Shown: positions 8,994 to 19,269, numbered from the stretch's first letter. The stretch: DNA of 64,000 bases from Cerasicoccus sp. TK19100 (GCF_027257155.1 NZ_JAPWDU010000006.1:310001-374000); one strand, 5' to 3'. Notes: generated from the letters alone by a model not told the origin. Numbers and translations: made by a program.

Positions 8994-9242
8994 AAAAAGT
9001 GATCATCTGACGGTTACCAAGCCGCTGACAAGGTCAAGTCGACGGCGTCGTCAGCAATGTTTTTCATGGGTGCGATGAGATTGATTTATGCCTCGTCGTT
9101 TAGGTTGCGTAAACCATTTTATGTGATGGAGCGTGGGGAAATTTATCGCGGGGGAGGGACGCGTGCGCCAAGAGCACTTTTTTGGCAAGAATCGTCCACA
9201 AATGCTTGTCGTCGGGTGGGTTATTGGGCTAGGCTATTATAT

Positions 9243-10250
9243 ATGACCACCGCCGAACCGCCTACTATTTTTGATGTGTTGCCCGGCCAGCAAATGCCGG
9301 TCTCCGAGGTTTCCCCGATGCTCTCCAGCATGTGGAGCTCCCAGTTCGATCCCAAGCTGGGTGCCGCGAGTGAATTTCGCGCTTCGCAGATGAACATCAT
9401 CCTGCACCTGGGACTGAAAACCTCGCCCGAGGAGGCCAAGGAGCGGTTCGACGCGGCCATCGAATTTGGGCAGAAATATCCCTGCCGCATCGTCGTGCTT
9501 TGCCCGATGGGCCGTGAGCGCAGCGACCGCCTGCTGCAGGGTAAGATTTTCAGCATGTGCTACATTGGCGAATCCCTGCGCGACCAGTGCTGCGTGGAGG
9601 CCGTCATCCTCGGCTACCCGACGCGTGAGGCCGGTTTCCTGAGCAGCCAGGTGTCGATCTGGTTGGAAAATGACTTGCCGACCTACCACTGGTTTAACCG
9701 CATTCCCGCCGAGCGCATCACCCAGATGCACATGGATTTCGTGAAACGCTGCCGCCGCGTCATCTATGACTCGACCGTGGAAATGGAAGACGCCAACGAC
9801 CTGACCAGCATCGAATGGCCGCGCCCCGAAGGCGTGATCGATCTGGCCTGGGCGCGCTTGCTGCCCGTGCGCCAGTCGCTCGGCCAGCACCTGAGTTCCA
9901 TTGAGCCTGCCCGCCTCATCGACGGCCTGCAAAAAGTCGAGGCGCGCGCCGTCGCCACCCACAAGGGCGAGGCCGCCAACCTCGTGAAATGGTGCCGCGA
10001 GTGCCTTACCAGCTGCACCAAGGATAGCCAGTTGGACGTGGAATTCGTGACGGGCAATTGCCCCGACGAGCACGCGCTCGAACTGGAGTGGACCTACAGC
10101 AATGGCCACCACCTGCTGTGGACCCTCAACGCCGAAGGCCACGGTGCCCAGATCACGGCGGACTTCGGCCTTGGCCGCACGAGCGCCCCAATGCATGTGG
10201 AGCTGCTCTCCGGTGAGAAGGCCCTCGCCGAGGCGATGTTCTTCGCCTAA
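9243..10250 (+). CDS. opcA: OpcA-like glucose-6-phosphate dehydrogenase assembly protein
   Basis: About 335 residues from the ATG at 9243 (MTTAEPPTIFDVLPG); the open frame upstream of this is poor coding sequence. The protein matches the OpcA family, which binds and activates glucose-6-phosphate dehydrogenase in cyanobacteria and other bacteria. Recognisable stretches include IVVLCPMGRE, the YIGESLRDQCCVEA block, and WLENDLPTYHWFNRIP. It is 49 bp upstream of pgl on the same strand and divergent from yraN-zwf, so the context fits. I assign the family from overall pattern and neighbours because it has no simple catalytic motif. Confidence 0.82.
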   Translation: MTTAEPPTIFDVLPGQQMPVSEVSPMLSSMWSSQFDPKLGAASEFRASQMNIILHLGLKTSPEEAKERFDAAIEFGQKYPCRIVVLCPMGRERSDRLLQGKIFSMCYIGESLRDQCCVEAVILGYPTREAGFLSSQVSIWLENDLPTYHWFNRIPAERITQMHMDFVKRCRRVIYDSTVEMEDANDLTSIEWPRPEGVIDLAWARLLPVRQSLGQHLSSIEPARLIDGLQKVEARAVATHKGEAANLVKWCRECLTSCTKDSQLDVEFVTGNCPDEHALELEWTYSNGHHLLWTLNAEGHGAQITADFGLGRTSAPMHVELLSGEKALAEAMFFA

Positions 10251-10299
10251 CGCCCCAATTTGACCAATACCCCGACAGTCAACCCCAACTTCCGTTGCC

Positions 10300-11043
10300 A
10301 TGAAGACCTTTGAAACCAAACTGGGTCAGGTTCACGTATTGCCTAAAGAGGCGCTCTACGTGGAGACGATGCGCCTGATTAAAAACACTCTCAAAAATGC
10401 CAATGAGGAGGTTGTCATCGGGCTGACCGGCGGCTCCACCCCGCGCGCCTTCTACGAGTGGGCGGCCAACCACCAGGCACTCGCCTCCACGCTGAAAGAC
10501 CGCGTGGTCTGGGCGACCAGTGACGAGCGCTGCGTCCCTCTGAACGACGACGAGAGCAACTTTGGCCACGCCGACCGCGGCCTGCTGCAACCCCTGGGCG
10601 TGACCGCGAACTATAAAATGCCGTGGCCCGTCGAGCTCGCTCCCGAGGCCTGTGCCGACGAGTTTAACCACCGCTGGAACGAACGCTTCGGCGCGCACCG
10701 CGGGTTCGACATCTGCTTCCTCGGCATGGGTGGCGACAATCACACCGCTTCGCTATTTCCGCATTGCCCGTTGATCGGCGGCCAGCGCCACGAGAACTTC
10801 GCCGCCGTCGAATGGCCAGGCAAAGGCTGGCGCGTAACGATCACCCCCGAGGGCTTTTCCCGCTGCAAGCAGATCGTGGTCACCGTCCGCGGCGACGCCA
10901 AAGAGGAGGCAATCTTTCAAGCCTTCCATGGCGACTTCAACCCGCGCGAAAAACCCGTCCACCTCCTCCGCGCCCACGCCCACAAAGTCGTCTGGCTCCT
11001 CGACCCCCCCGCTGCCGAAGGGTTGGATTTGGATATGGGGTAA
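10300..11043 (+). CDS. pgl: 6-phosphogluconolactonase
   Basis: 247 residues, the usual size. It hydrolyses 6-phosphogluconolactone, the zwf product, to 6-phosphogluconate. Family motifs are VIGLTGGSTPRAFYEW near the N-terminus (phosphate-binding loop), WATSDERCVPLNDDESNFG, and FLGMGGDNHTASLFP with the catalytic His. It is the second gene of an opcA-pgl operon. The downstream 120 bp before the next gene shows no clear terminator. Confidence 0.95.
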   Translation: MKTFETKLGQVHVLPKEALYVETMRLIKNTLKNANEEVVIGLTGGSTPRAFYEWAANHQALASTLKDRVVWATSDERCVPLNDDESNFGHADRGLLQPLGVTANYKMPWPVELAPEACADEFNHRWNERFGAHRGFDICFLGMGGDNHTASLFPHCPLIGGQRHENFAAVEWPGKGWRVTITPEGFSRCKQIVVTVRGDAKEEAIFQAFHGDFNPREKPVHLLRAHAHKVVWLLDPPAAEGLDLDMG

Positions 11044-11164
11044 GGCAGATTCGGTATAGCTATCTGTTGAAATCGGTTTATCGTATGTTAGCCTCTGGAA
11101 TGTGAGATGGCATGATCCTCCAAGGGGCGCGCAGTTCTATATTCTGACTGATTCAAATTGTCGT

Positions 11165-11614
11165 TTATTCAGTTAGGAAGAAATACCAATAAGATCCAAA
11201 TAGGCAGCCAGCAAAAATAATCAAAGCCAGCAGATTGGTTAGATTAATACTCTTTTTCAAATCTCCCTCAAAGAAGGAACTACTCTGATTGCTACGCTCA
11301 TGCGGCCTGATTGCAGGAATCATTAACATGAGCAACAGACCCAGGAGCGAGGCAAGAGATGCGTACAGTGTGAATACTGTAGCAAAAAATAGGAAGATAA
11401 GCATTAACACGGCATACATCGTGGTGATTGGATGCGGCCATGAATCATTTACCATGTAAATGACATTAAATATTAATAAATGATTTACCGCTCCTGCCGC
11501 AGCCAGCCAAAACATCGTAACATAGAATCGAGGTGCCTTTCGACTGTGCCAAACTATTGAAAACCACATTTTCAGAAGGAATGTGATGTGATGTCTGGTG
11601 TTTGTGTGATTCAT
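11165..11614 (-). CDS. Hypothetical membrane protein
   Basis: About 149 residues from the ATG at 11614 (MNHTNTRHHITF). Four hydrophobic segments are visible, roughly residues 33-54, 65-85, 86-104 and 126-145, so it is probably an inner-membrane protein. I recognise no family. The gene is much more AT-rich than its neighbours, which suggests recent acquisition. I checked its flanks for cassette-type recombination sites and found none with the right layout. Confidence 0.55.
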   Translation of the reverse strand: MNHTNTRHHITFLLKMWFSIVWHSRKAPRFYVTMFWLAAAGAVNHLLIFNVIYMVNDSWPHPITTMYAVLMLIFLFFATVFTLYASLASLLGLLLMLMIPAIRPHERSNQSSSFFEGDLKKSINLTNLLALIIFAGCLFGSYWYFFLTE

Positions 11615-11980
11615 CTGAGCAGCGTAGTTAATTTTCTGCAACCTACGAATGACGCAAGCCGTCGGTGCGTCCCTCAACTTAGAATATGATGTGCAAGCGC
11701 TTATTGGTCAAGGTTTCCAGATGATACAGGTGATTTGAGGATATGTTAACTTGTGGAACGCTGGTAACTCCTTGAAATCGTCGGTTGGCCTTTGCTCTCT
11801 TCGCTGCCTTCTGTTCAAAATAATAGGCCTAGTTGGCCGCTCACGCGCATGCGCATGCCCCATGTTTGTTTGCATGTCTTCCCGTTCTTTCCGATCTTCC
11901 TGTTAAATCGTCCATCTAATCCCCAAACAAAAAAGCCCGGCTCTGAGGCCGGGCTTGGTGTTGCAAAGTAAATTTCGCGG
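11615..11980. other. Intergenic region with a dispersed repeat copy
   Basis: No convincing gene. The stretch at 11878-11907 (CTTCCCGTTCTTTCCGATCT...) is a near copy of the inverted-repeat arms found at 43224-43313, so it is a single-arm member of that repeat family. The end of the region carries the terminator of pdhB. Confidence 0.6.
11933..11956 (-). terminator. Intrinsic terminator of pdhB
   Basis: Read on the minus strand, a 9-bp GC-rich stem (AAGCCCGGC/GCCGGGCTT) closes a 6-base loop and is followed by a T-rich tract. It starts about 24 bp after the pdhB stop, the expected place for a Rho-independent terminator. Confidence 0.85.
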
Positions 11981-12955
<975 letters not shown>

Positions 12956-12973
12956 TGCTTGTAAAATCTGTGG

Positions 12974-14122
12974 TTACTTGTCGTAGACTCCGCCGTCTTC
13001 GAAAATGAACCGGCCTTGGTTGAGTTCGTCGATTTGCGGGTCCTGGCCCTTGTTGTCCATGCTCCAGTAGGTATCTTCGAGGATGGAGGTTGCGGGCGGG
13101 AAGGGGGACTTATCGGCAAATTCGGCCGATGCAGTGGCTTCTTCCATTGCGGCCTTGTCGATGTCCTTGGCCGACTCTTCGGTCAGGACGCCCTCTTCGA
13201 TGAACTGTTTGCGGGTCAAGGTGATTGGGTCCTTGTTCTCCTTGTAATCCAGAATCTCGTCCTTGGAGCGATACTTTTCGTGGTTCGCGTCAGCAACGGA
13301 GTGGCCGCGGTAGCGGTAGGTAAAGACTTCCAGGACGGTCGGGCGGGATTCCTCGTGGGCGCGCTTGATGGCCTCGTAGGTCTTGGCGCGGACGTCGTAA
13401 AGGATGTTGCCGTTGACGGTATCCCAATCCATGCCGTAGGCTTCGGCGCGCTGGGCGAGGCATTCCGGATAAGCCGAGGAGCGGGCCTGGCTGGTGCCCA
13501 TGGAGTAGGCATTGTTTTCGATGATGAAAATCACGGGCAAGTCCCACAGGCCGGCGAGGTTGTAGGCTTCGTGGACCGCGCCCTGGTTGATCGCGCCATC
13601 ACCCATGTAGGCGAGGCAGCAACCTTTTTTACCCTGGCGCTTCAGTGCAAAGGCGATGCCGGTGCCGAGCGGGATCTGGCCGCCGACGATGCCGTGGCCG
13701 CCCCAGTAATTCTTGTCCGGCGCGAAGAAGTGCATGGAGCCGCCCTTGCCCTTGGAGCAACCGGTGTGCTTGCCATACATTTCCGCCATACACTCGTTCA
13801 TGCTCATGCCGACGGCCAGCGCGTGACCATGGTCACGGTAGGCAGTGATGACGTGGTCGTCCGCGCCGAGCAGGGAAATGGTGCCCACGGCGCAAGCTTC
13901 CTGGCCTTCGTAAAGGTGGAGAAAACCGCCGATTTTACCCTCCTGGTAGGAGCGGAGGCTACGGCCCTCGAAGCGTCGGATGCGCACCATGTCGGTGTAC
14001 AAACGCACTTTTTCTTCGTCGGTCAGGCGTTGGTTGATCTCCAGCTTGGCCAGCTCGTGGACGTCGACGTCCTGCCAGCGCTCAGCTTTCTTTACTGATT
14101 TGGTTTTCTTTTTGGCGGTCAC
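12974..14122 (-). CDS. pdhA: Pyruvate dehydrogenase E1 component, alpha subunit
   Basis: 382 residues, within the family range. The thiamine-diphosphate motif GDGAINQGAVHEAYN... and ENNAYSMGT is intact, and the phosphorylation-loop-like YRYRGHSVAD is present. A lysine-rich N-terminal tail (MTAKKKTKSVKK) precedes the conserved domain. It is first in the pdhA-pdhB operon. The family also includes acetoin and branched-chain 2-oxoacid dehydrogenases; sequence pattern favours pyruvate. Confidence 0.94.
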   Translation of the reverse strand: MTAKKKTKSVKKAERWQDVDVHELAKLEINQRLTDEEKVRLYTDMVRIRRFEGRSLRSYQEGKIGGFLHLYEGQEACAVGTISLLGADDHVITAYRDHGHALAVGMSMNECMAEMYGKHTGCSKGKGGSMHFFAPDKNYWGGHGIVGGQIPLGTGIAFALKRQGKKGCCLAYMGDGAINQGAVHEAYNLAGLWDLPVIFIIENNAYSMGTSQARSSAYPECLAQRAEAYGMDWDTVNGNILYDVRAKTYEAIKRAHEESRPTVLEVFTYRYRGHSVADANHEKYRSKDEILDYKENKDPITLTRKQFIEEGVLTEESAKDIDKAAMEEATASAEFADKSPFPPATSILEDTYWSMDNKGQDPQIDELNQGRFIFEDGGVYDK

Positions 14123-14221
14123 GGTATGGTGATCGTTCGGATGAGTGTATCGGTTCGAGTGGTGTATTCCCCGCTGTGTTCGACAGACGAATTATTCGGG
14201 AAAGCGGCGCAGTTTCGCACA

Positions 14222-14854
14222 CTACAGGGATTGTTCAACCACAATTTCTAAATCCCGGTCGGGATGGCAATCAGCGCGCAGCGCAATGAAGCGCTCGCGG
14301 TGGGAGTCGTAATACGGCCAGACGAGCTGGTGGTCCGTTGGTGGAATCGCAAGGTCATTAATTTCCTCACGTGTGTAAAAAGCGAACTGGCCCTCATCGA
14401 TTTCGGCGGGCAGGGCAGGGATGGGCTTCTTGCAATCAAAGAGAAACATGAGCCAGTGGCCGTTGCCCTCGAAGCCTTTTTCTGAAACGTAACCGAATAA
14501 ATGCAGGTCGTTGGTCGTGATTTTCAGGCGGACTTCCTCCTCGACTTCGCGCACCGCGCATTCGAAGGGGGACTCGCCCAAGGCCATCTCCAGCTTACCA
14601 CCGATAGGGCTCCAGCAACCGTAGTTGGGCGCTTTGCGGCGCTCGATGAGCAGCAGGCGGCCGTCATTTCCCCGCAGGAAAACGAGCACGCTGATTTTAA
14701 AAGGCAGTTGGTTGGCGGTAATTTCCACAGCAGTCAGGGAATGCGACTCACCGCCTAAGGCAATGTTTTTGAATATTTTCGCTAATACGGAGGCCTCAAT
14801 TAGGTAAATATTCCCCAAACACTTGAATCTCTGCGTTTTCTTGTTGATTCGCAT
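14222..14854 (-). CDS. Nudix hydrolase
   Basis: Nudix-fold pyrophosphohydrolase. The Nudix box runs from GGKLEMALGES to REVEEEVRL, but it has two extra residues between the box Gly and the first Glu, and the late box Gly is Arg. The start is uncertain: the ATG at 14854 gives about 210 residues, but the first 40 do not look like a Nudix domain, and a GTG at 14728 (VEITANQLPFKI) would give a more usual 168 residues and leave room for a promoter shared with the divergent pilus-like operon. The substrate is unknown. Confidence 0.8.
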   Translation of the reverse strand: MRINKKTQRFKCLGNIYLIEASVLAKIFKNIALGGESHSLTAVEITANQLPFKISVLVFLRGNDGRLLLIERRKAPNYGCWSPIGGKLEMALGESPFECAVREVEEEVRLKITTNDLHLFGYVSEKGFEGNGHWLMFLFDCKKPIPALPAEIDEGQFAFYTREEINDLAIPPTDHQLVWPYYDSHRERFIALRADCHPDRDLEIVVEQSL

Positions 14855-14879
14855 CGGTGATTCTCTTTTACCATGCTGG

Positions 14880-15503
14880 ATGCATCCCCGTTTACCTTCT
14901 CTCTTTATCTTAGTTTTGCTAATTCTCGCCGGCTCGGTCACTGATGTGGCCGCTCAAGCTGACCGCGTTGAAATCAAAAATGTGAAGTTCGGTGCCAAGG
15001 AGCGACCCTGGGGCGACTACATGATTGAGATCGACGTCGAGGCCAAGGGTAACCCGAAAAACGACCCGTCGGTGATCAACCCGAACTACGTGGACAACAT
15101 CAAGGTGACGCTGCTCGTCGGCTATCCGCACCCGGATCGTCCCGCTTCGGCCCGCGAATTTATCTTCCACGAGGCTTCCGTGGTCATCGCTACGATGGAA
15201 ACCAAGAAGTCCCGTAAAATTGCTTTCTGGATTCCTTACGACATCGCCCAGCGCGACAACCTCAGCAAGGAGCCGGAATACTGGGTGATTGATCTCGCTG
15301 TAAACGATCAAGACATCCCCGTGTCAGCGGAGAACATCAGCAAGCGCGCTTCGCGTAACCTGAATATGCAGTCCCTGTCTTCGATGAAGGGCATCGCCGG
15401 TTCTCCCACCCAGGGCATCATGCTGCCGGGCTACCTCTCCGGCAATGGCTACCGCGAAAGTGGCACCGATCGCCCGCCTTTTGTCAGAATTGAAGAGAAT
15501 TAA
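14880..15503 (+). CDS. Amuc_1102-like exported pilus-associated protein
   Basis: About 207 residues with a signal peptide ending DVAAQ; the ATG at 14880 is chosen because it starts that peptide. The mature protein is beta-rich (VEIKNVKFGAKERPWGDY, VDNIKVTLLVGYPHP). I assign it to the Amuc_1102 group mainly by gene order: first in the same five-gene run (1102, PilM, 1100, 1099, secretin) as in Akkermansia muciniphila. As I recall, Amuc_1102 has an archaeal-pilin-like beta fold; its exact role is unsettled. It is probably an envelope part of the pilus-like machine encoded downstream. Confidence 0.72.
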   Translation: MHPRLPSLFILVLLILAGSVTDVAAQADRVEIKNVKFGAKERPWGDYMIEIDVEAKGNPKNDPSVINPNYVDNIKVTLLVGYPHPDRPASAREFIFHEASVVIATMETKKSRKIAFWIPYDIAQRDNLSKEPEYWVIDLAVNDQDIPVSAENISKRASRNLNMQSLSSMKGIAGSPTQGIMLPGYLSGNGYRESGTDRPPFVRIEEN

Positions 15504-15597
15504 CTCTTTGATAGTGATATACCTTACCGCGCGCGCTGGTTTTGAAATATGCTTGCGCAATCTTTAATCCCTATTCAAATGGCCCCTTTCCTCGTTC

Positions 15598-17238
15598 ATG
15601 AGCGCTGCTAAGAAACTGATTATCAATTGTGGAGCTGGTCACGTGACCGCCTCTGTCTTTAGCGAACGCAACAACAGTTTGGTGTTGGAAAGCTTCGCCC
15701 AACAGGACCTCGAATACGACCTGACCGAGGAAACCGAGTGGTTGCCTGTGGTCATGGACGCCGTCCGCAACGTCAAAGGCCGCGTCAAAGGCGGTGACAA
15801 GGCGACTCTGATTGTCCCCGGTTACCAACTGCTGACCAAGCTGATCAATGTGCCGCATGTGGATGAGTCCAAACGCGCGCAGATCATTGCCTTCGAAGCC
15901 CAGCAAAAAATTCCGTTCCCGCTCAATGAAGTCGTTTGGGACCACCAGGTGATTGCCGATGACGGCGTCGAAACTGAAGTGGTCGTCATTGCGGTGAAGA
16001 GTGAGGTGATTAACGGATTCTGCACCGACCTTCGCAAGCAGGGCATTACGCCTCTGGATATCGAGGCGGCTTCGATCCTTGATTACAACGCCTACAAGTA
16101 TTGCTACCCGGGCGACGAAGAGGACACTCTGCTGATCAATATCGGTGCCCGTTCCTCGAATCTGCTCTTCATTAATGAGCTTGGCTTTTTCATTCGCAAC
16201 ATCACCCTAGGTGGCAACACGCTTACCCAGAACCTTGCGGACAGCCTTGGCAAAAACTTCGTGGACGCCGAGCAGATCAAGATCGCGTTCTTCTCTGGCC
16301 AAACGAGTATGGATCAGGACGATCCGAGCGCTCAGGTGCTGCAGACCAACGCCCAGAATTTCCAAAAGAAGCTTAGCCAGGAAGTCACCCGTTCCATCGT
16401 CAACTACCGCCGCCAACGCGGTGCCGCTGCGCCAAAGCGCATTTTGCTGACGGGCCGCGGCTCGCTGCTCCCCGGTTTGGCTGAGCAACTGGAGCAATCC
16501 CAGCGCATGCCGGTGCATTTCTTTGACCCGGTTGCGAGCCTGGAAGTTGGCTCGAATGTAGATGCCGTTTACCTCGAAGAGCACCAGCACGTGCTGAGTG
16601 AGGTCGTCGGTGAAGCTGCCCGGATGATTGATGCCGAGGCCGTCAGCATCAACCTGCTCCCGCAGCAGCTCGCTGAGAAGATGCGCTTCGCCAAGCAAAA
16701 GCCGTTCATCCTGATCGGTGCTGCTTGCCTCGCACTGGCTACCGTGCCCCCGATTTTCGGCCAAATGCAGGCCAAGGCGGCCTACGAAAAGGAGGCGCGC
16801 CAGCTGAAGACTCAGGCACCGCCTCTGCAAAGCTTGCACACGGAGATCGTCGATCTTCAGGCCCAGGCAGAATCGCTTCGTGATGACATCGGCGACCTCG
16901 AAAGCCTGGTCAATTCGCGCTCGAACTGGATCGCATTCTTTAGTGACTTGCAGGAGCGCTTGCAAGCCGTGCAGGATGTGTGGCTGGAAGACCTCAAGCT
17001 CGACCGCGCCGCCTCCGGCAATCTCGACCTCTCCGGTCGTCTGCTGATCAAAAACTGGAATCCGTCCGAGCCGACCGCAAGTTATGATCAGGCCTACCAG
17101 CGTGTGAACAAGCTGCTCGAAAGTTTCAAAGCATCCGAATTTATTAGCGATGTGAAAGACCAGAACTTCGATGACAGCGACCCACGCATCCTCAAGTTTG
17201 ACTTCTCTCTGGTGATCAACCCCGAACGACCCCTTTAA
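15598..17238 (+). CDS. PilM-like actin-fold protein fused to a PilN-like domain (Amuc_1101-like)
   Basis: 546 residues. Residues 1-360 show the PilM/FtsA-like ATPase pattern: KLIINCGAGHVTASVF, LLINIGARSSNLLFINE, FFIRNITLGGN and the late RILLTGRGSLLPGL. A single membrane helix follows at about 370-388, then a coiled coil (395-440) and a domain like PilN/GspL (FFSDLQERL, VWLEDLKLD, LDLSGRLLIKNW). Classical systems encode PilM and PilN separately, so this looks like a natural fusion tying the cytoplasmic ring to the inner-membrane platform. It lies 94 bp after the previous gene and 7 bp before the next. Confidence 0.85.
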   Translation: MSAAKKLIINCGAGHVTASVFSERNNSLVLESFAQQDLEYDLTEETEWLPVVMDAVRNVKGRVKGGDKATLIVPGYQLLTKLINVPHVDESKRAQIIAFEAQQKIPFPLNEVVWDHQVIADDGVETEVVVIAVKSEVINGFCTDLRKQGITPLDIEAASILDYNAYKYCYPGDEEDTLLINIGARSSNLLFINELGFFIRNITLGGNTLTQNLADSLGKNFVDAEQIKIAFFSGQTSMDQDDPSAQVLQTNAQNFQKKLSQEVTRSIVNYRRQRGAAAPKRILLTGRGSLLPGLAEQLEQSQRMPVHFFDPVASLEVGSNVDAVYLEEHQHVLSEVVGEAARMIDAEAVSINLLPQQLAEKMRFAKQKPFILIGAACLALATVPPIFGQMQAKAAYEKEARQLKTQAPPLQSLHTEIVDLQAQAESLRDDIGDLESLVNSRSNWIAFFSDLQERLQAVQDVWLEDLKLDRAASGNLDLSGRLLIKNWNPSEPTASYDQAYQRVNKLLESFKASEFISDVKDQNFDDSDPRILKFDFSLVINPERPL

Positions 17239-17245
17239 GCCCAAT

Positions 17246-18343
17246 ATGAATAAATTGAAACAGAACCCGGTATTCAGCGCGCTGCTGGCGCTGTTCATAC
17301 TACTGTTCATCGGCGGGATAGTCTACTTCTTCATGTTGCAGGAAGAAGTGGATAAGCAAAAGAAGGCTGTTAAGTCGGCCGAGTCACAGCTGAACGCTGC
17401 GCTGTCCTTGCAGCCCGCTCCCACGCAGGCCAATTTGGATGCCGCCAAGGCCAATGTCGAGGCGCTGACCAAGGCCCTCGAAGCACGGGTGGACTCAACT
17501 TACGGTAACAAGCCAGACATGCTGAAGGTCGAAGCACCGACTAACGGCACGCAGATGCTTTTCCAACTCCGCGCTTACAGCAACGAATTCGCTCAAGTCG
17601 CCAAACGCACCATTCCGGTCGAGTTTACCGACGAGCAGATCGAGAAGAAGAAGGCAGCGGGCGAGCCGATCCCGTCGACCTCGATTCCGGAGAACTTTGC
17701 TTTTGGTTTCAGCCGTTACATTGATTCCGGTAAGCCACCCGCTGACAGTGATGTAGCTATCATCAATCAGCAAAAAGAGATCCTTACCTACATCTTGCGC
17801 AAGCTGTTCAATACGCGTCCCAAGGGTATCGTTTCAATCAGCCGCGCTCCTGTGGAGGTGACCTCGTTGATGGAGGCTCCGCAACAAACGGGCAATCGCC
17901 GCACGCCTAATACGGCCAGCGATGGCATGAAGAAGGATGAGTTCCGCATTGGTGTTGAAACAGCCGCTGTCGAAGGTGCGGTAGAAACCTTGCCCTTCAA
18001 AATCGTCTTCACCGGATACACTGAGAATCTGCGCTCTTTCCTCAAGCAGATCGAAGAGTTCGAAGTGCCACTCGTGGTGCGCGCCGTGGAAGTTGTCCCG
18101 CTGGAAAGCAGCGTCAGCTCTACGGCCTCAACGACGAAGACTGACCAACAGGATATCTTCAGCCTGTTTGGCGGTGTCCCCGAAAAAGAGGAGACGGAGG
18201 AGTCCGCAGAGCCTGAGCGTGAGCCGATTGTGGCGGAAAACGTCTCCGAATTTACTGTTGTTCTCGAATATATCTCGGTTGACCTCACCAAGGATGAAGC
18301 ATCCTCCAATCAGGCCATGCTCGACGGAGAGGAGGCATATTAA
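17246..18343 (+). CDS. Amuc_1100-like membrane-anchored pilus protein (PilO-like)
   Basis: 365 residues with one N-terminal membrane helix (about 10-30), a coiled coil (33-80) and a periplasmic alpha/beta domain. The stretch LPFKIVFTGYTENLRSFLKQ through VVRAVEVVPLE has the PilO-type ferredoxin-like pattern and lines up with the corresponding part of Amuc_1100, the Akkermansia protein known for TLR2 signalling. The C-terminus carries an acidic EKEETEES linker. As third gene of the operon, 7 bp after pilM-N and 5 bp before the next, it is probably an inner-membrane alignment component. Confidence 0.78.
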   Translation: MNKLKQNPVFSALLALFILLFIGGIVYFFMLQEEVDKQKKAVKSAESQLNAALSLQPAPTQANLDAAKANVEALTKALEARVDSTYGNKPDMLKVEAPTNGTQMLFQLRAYSNEFAQVAKRTIPVEFTDEQIEKKKAAGEPIPSTSIPENFAFGFSRYIDSGKPPADSDVAIINQQKEILTYILRKLFNTRPKGIVSISRAPVEVTSLMEAPQQTGNRRTPNTASDGMKKDEFRIGVETAAVEGAVETLPFKIVFTGYTENLRSFLKQIEEFEVPLVVRAVEVVPLESSVSSTASTTKTDQQDIFSLFGGVPEKEETEESAEPEREPIVAENVSEFTVVLEYISVDLTKDEASSNQAMLDGEEAY

Positions 18344-18348
18344 TCCCC

Positions 18349-19269
18349 ATGAAAGCTTTTTACGATAAAATCATCCTCGCCGTCGGAGTCATCGCCCTTG
18401 CTGGCAGCGGCGCATACTACGCCACGCAGCAAGCGGAAGTAGAAGCTTCCGTGACCAAAACGCCATTTGGCGAAGGTTACGAGAATCTCACCGCAGATAA
18501 GTTTGAGTCGTCGACTGCTGTCTGGGTGGACCCTGTTGCCCAGGATGACGATGGTCGCGAACTATACGATGTATTCACTCCGCCGAAAATCTGGTGGGAC
18601 GAAGCGACCAAGACATTCATTTTTCAGCCACCCAAGGAAGACGAGCCGATCCCGCCTTTTGGTTTCCGCTTTGTCAGCATCGAGCGTGAGCTGTTCCGTG
18701 TCCAGTTGGAGGCATATTTCGAAGCGCTGTCCGGTGATTTCGACGACGCGACCGTTTCGCTTTTCAACTACGATACCAATCAGGCTTTCCGTGGTAAGGT
18801 CGGCGATCGCTTCCCCGAGCACCAAGTCGAGATCATGGACTTCGTGGTAGAAAAGGTCGTTGATGAGCAGGGGCTGATCAGCCGCGTGCCCAGCGTGACG
18901 ATCAAAGACGAAGTCAGTGGTGAAAACATCGTGCTCACCACTGCCGAGCGTCTTTACATCCCCAATTCTTACTTCTTGAAGTTTGAAACTTTGCCGCCAT
19001 ACCCATCCCGCACGATTGAGTGGGAAGATGCGGGCCAAAGTGAAGAGGTTGGAGATGTAACGTTCAAATTACTTGACTTTGATTTTGACAACCAATCGGC
19101 TTCTATCGAGAAAACGTTTGCTGATGACACTCCAACTGAAACTAAAACCTTAACCGTTGCACCAGCATCCACCGCTGCGCCTGAAAGCACGGTTGATGAC
19201 CAATCCCCCGAAGAAAATGAAGCACAGGATGAAAATTCCAGTGTTTTTGACAGCTTTTTTCAAAATTAA
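18349..19269 (+). CDS. Amuc_1099-like envelope protein (PilP-like position)
   Basis: 306 residues with an N-terminal membrane anchor (about 8-26, no clear cleavage site) and a beta-rich extracytoplasmic region, ending in a disordered Thr/Pro/Glu-rich tail. It carries no motif that I can name. Its position between the Amuc_1100-like gene and the secretin matches Amuc_1099, and matches PilP in classical pilus operons, where PilP links the inner-membrane complex to the secretin. The PilP-like role is inferred from order only. Confidence 0.68.
   Translation: MKAFYDKIILAVGVIALAGSGAYYATQQAEVEASVTKTPFGEGYENLTADKFESSTAVWVDPVAQDDDGRELYDVFTPPKIWWDEATKTFIFQPPKEDEPIPPFGFRFVSIERELFRVQLEAYFEALSGDFDDATVSLFNYDTNQAFRGKVGDRFPEHQVEIMDFVVEKVVDEQGLISRVPSVTIKDEVSGENIVLTTAERLYIPNSYFLKFETLPPYPSRTIEWEDAGQSEEVGDVTFKLLDFDFDNQSASIEKTFADDTPTETKTLTVAPASTAAPESTVDDQSPEENEAQDENSSVFDSFFQN

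Noticed and set aside
10300-10743. Minus-strand frame opposite pgl and other long antisense frames
   Set aside because: They mirror well-supported genes in a GC-rich genome and show no protein family features.
11615-11700. Possible attC site next to the AT-rich membrane-protein gene
   Set aside because: A GACGCA/TGCGTC stem is present, but no box ending AAC and no 5+5 spacing could be placed, so it is not treated as a cassette.
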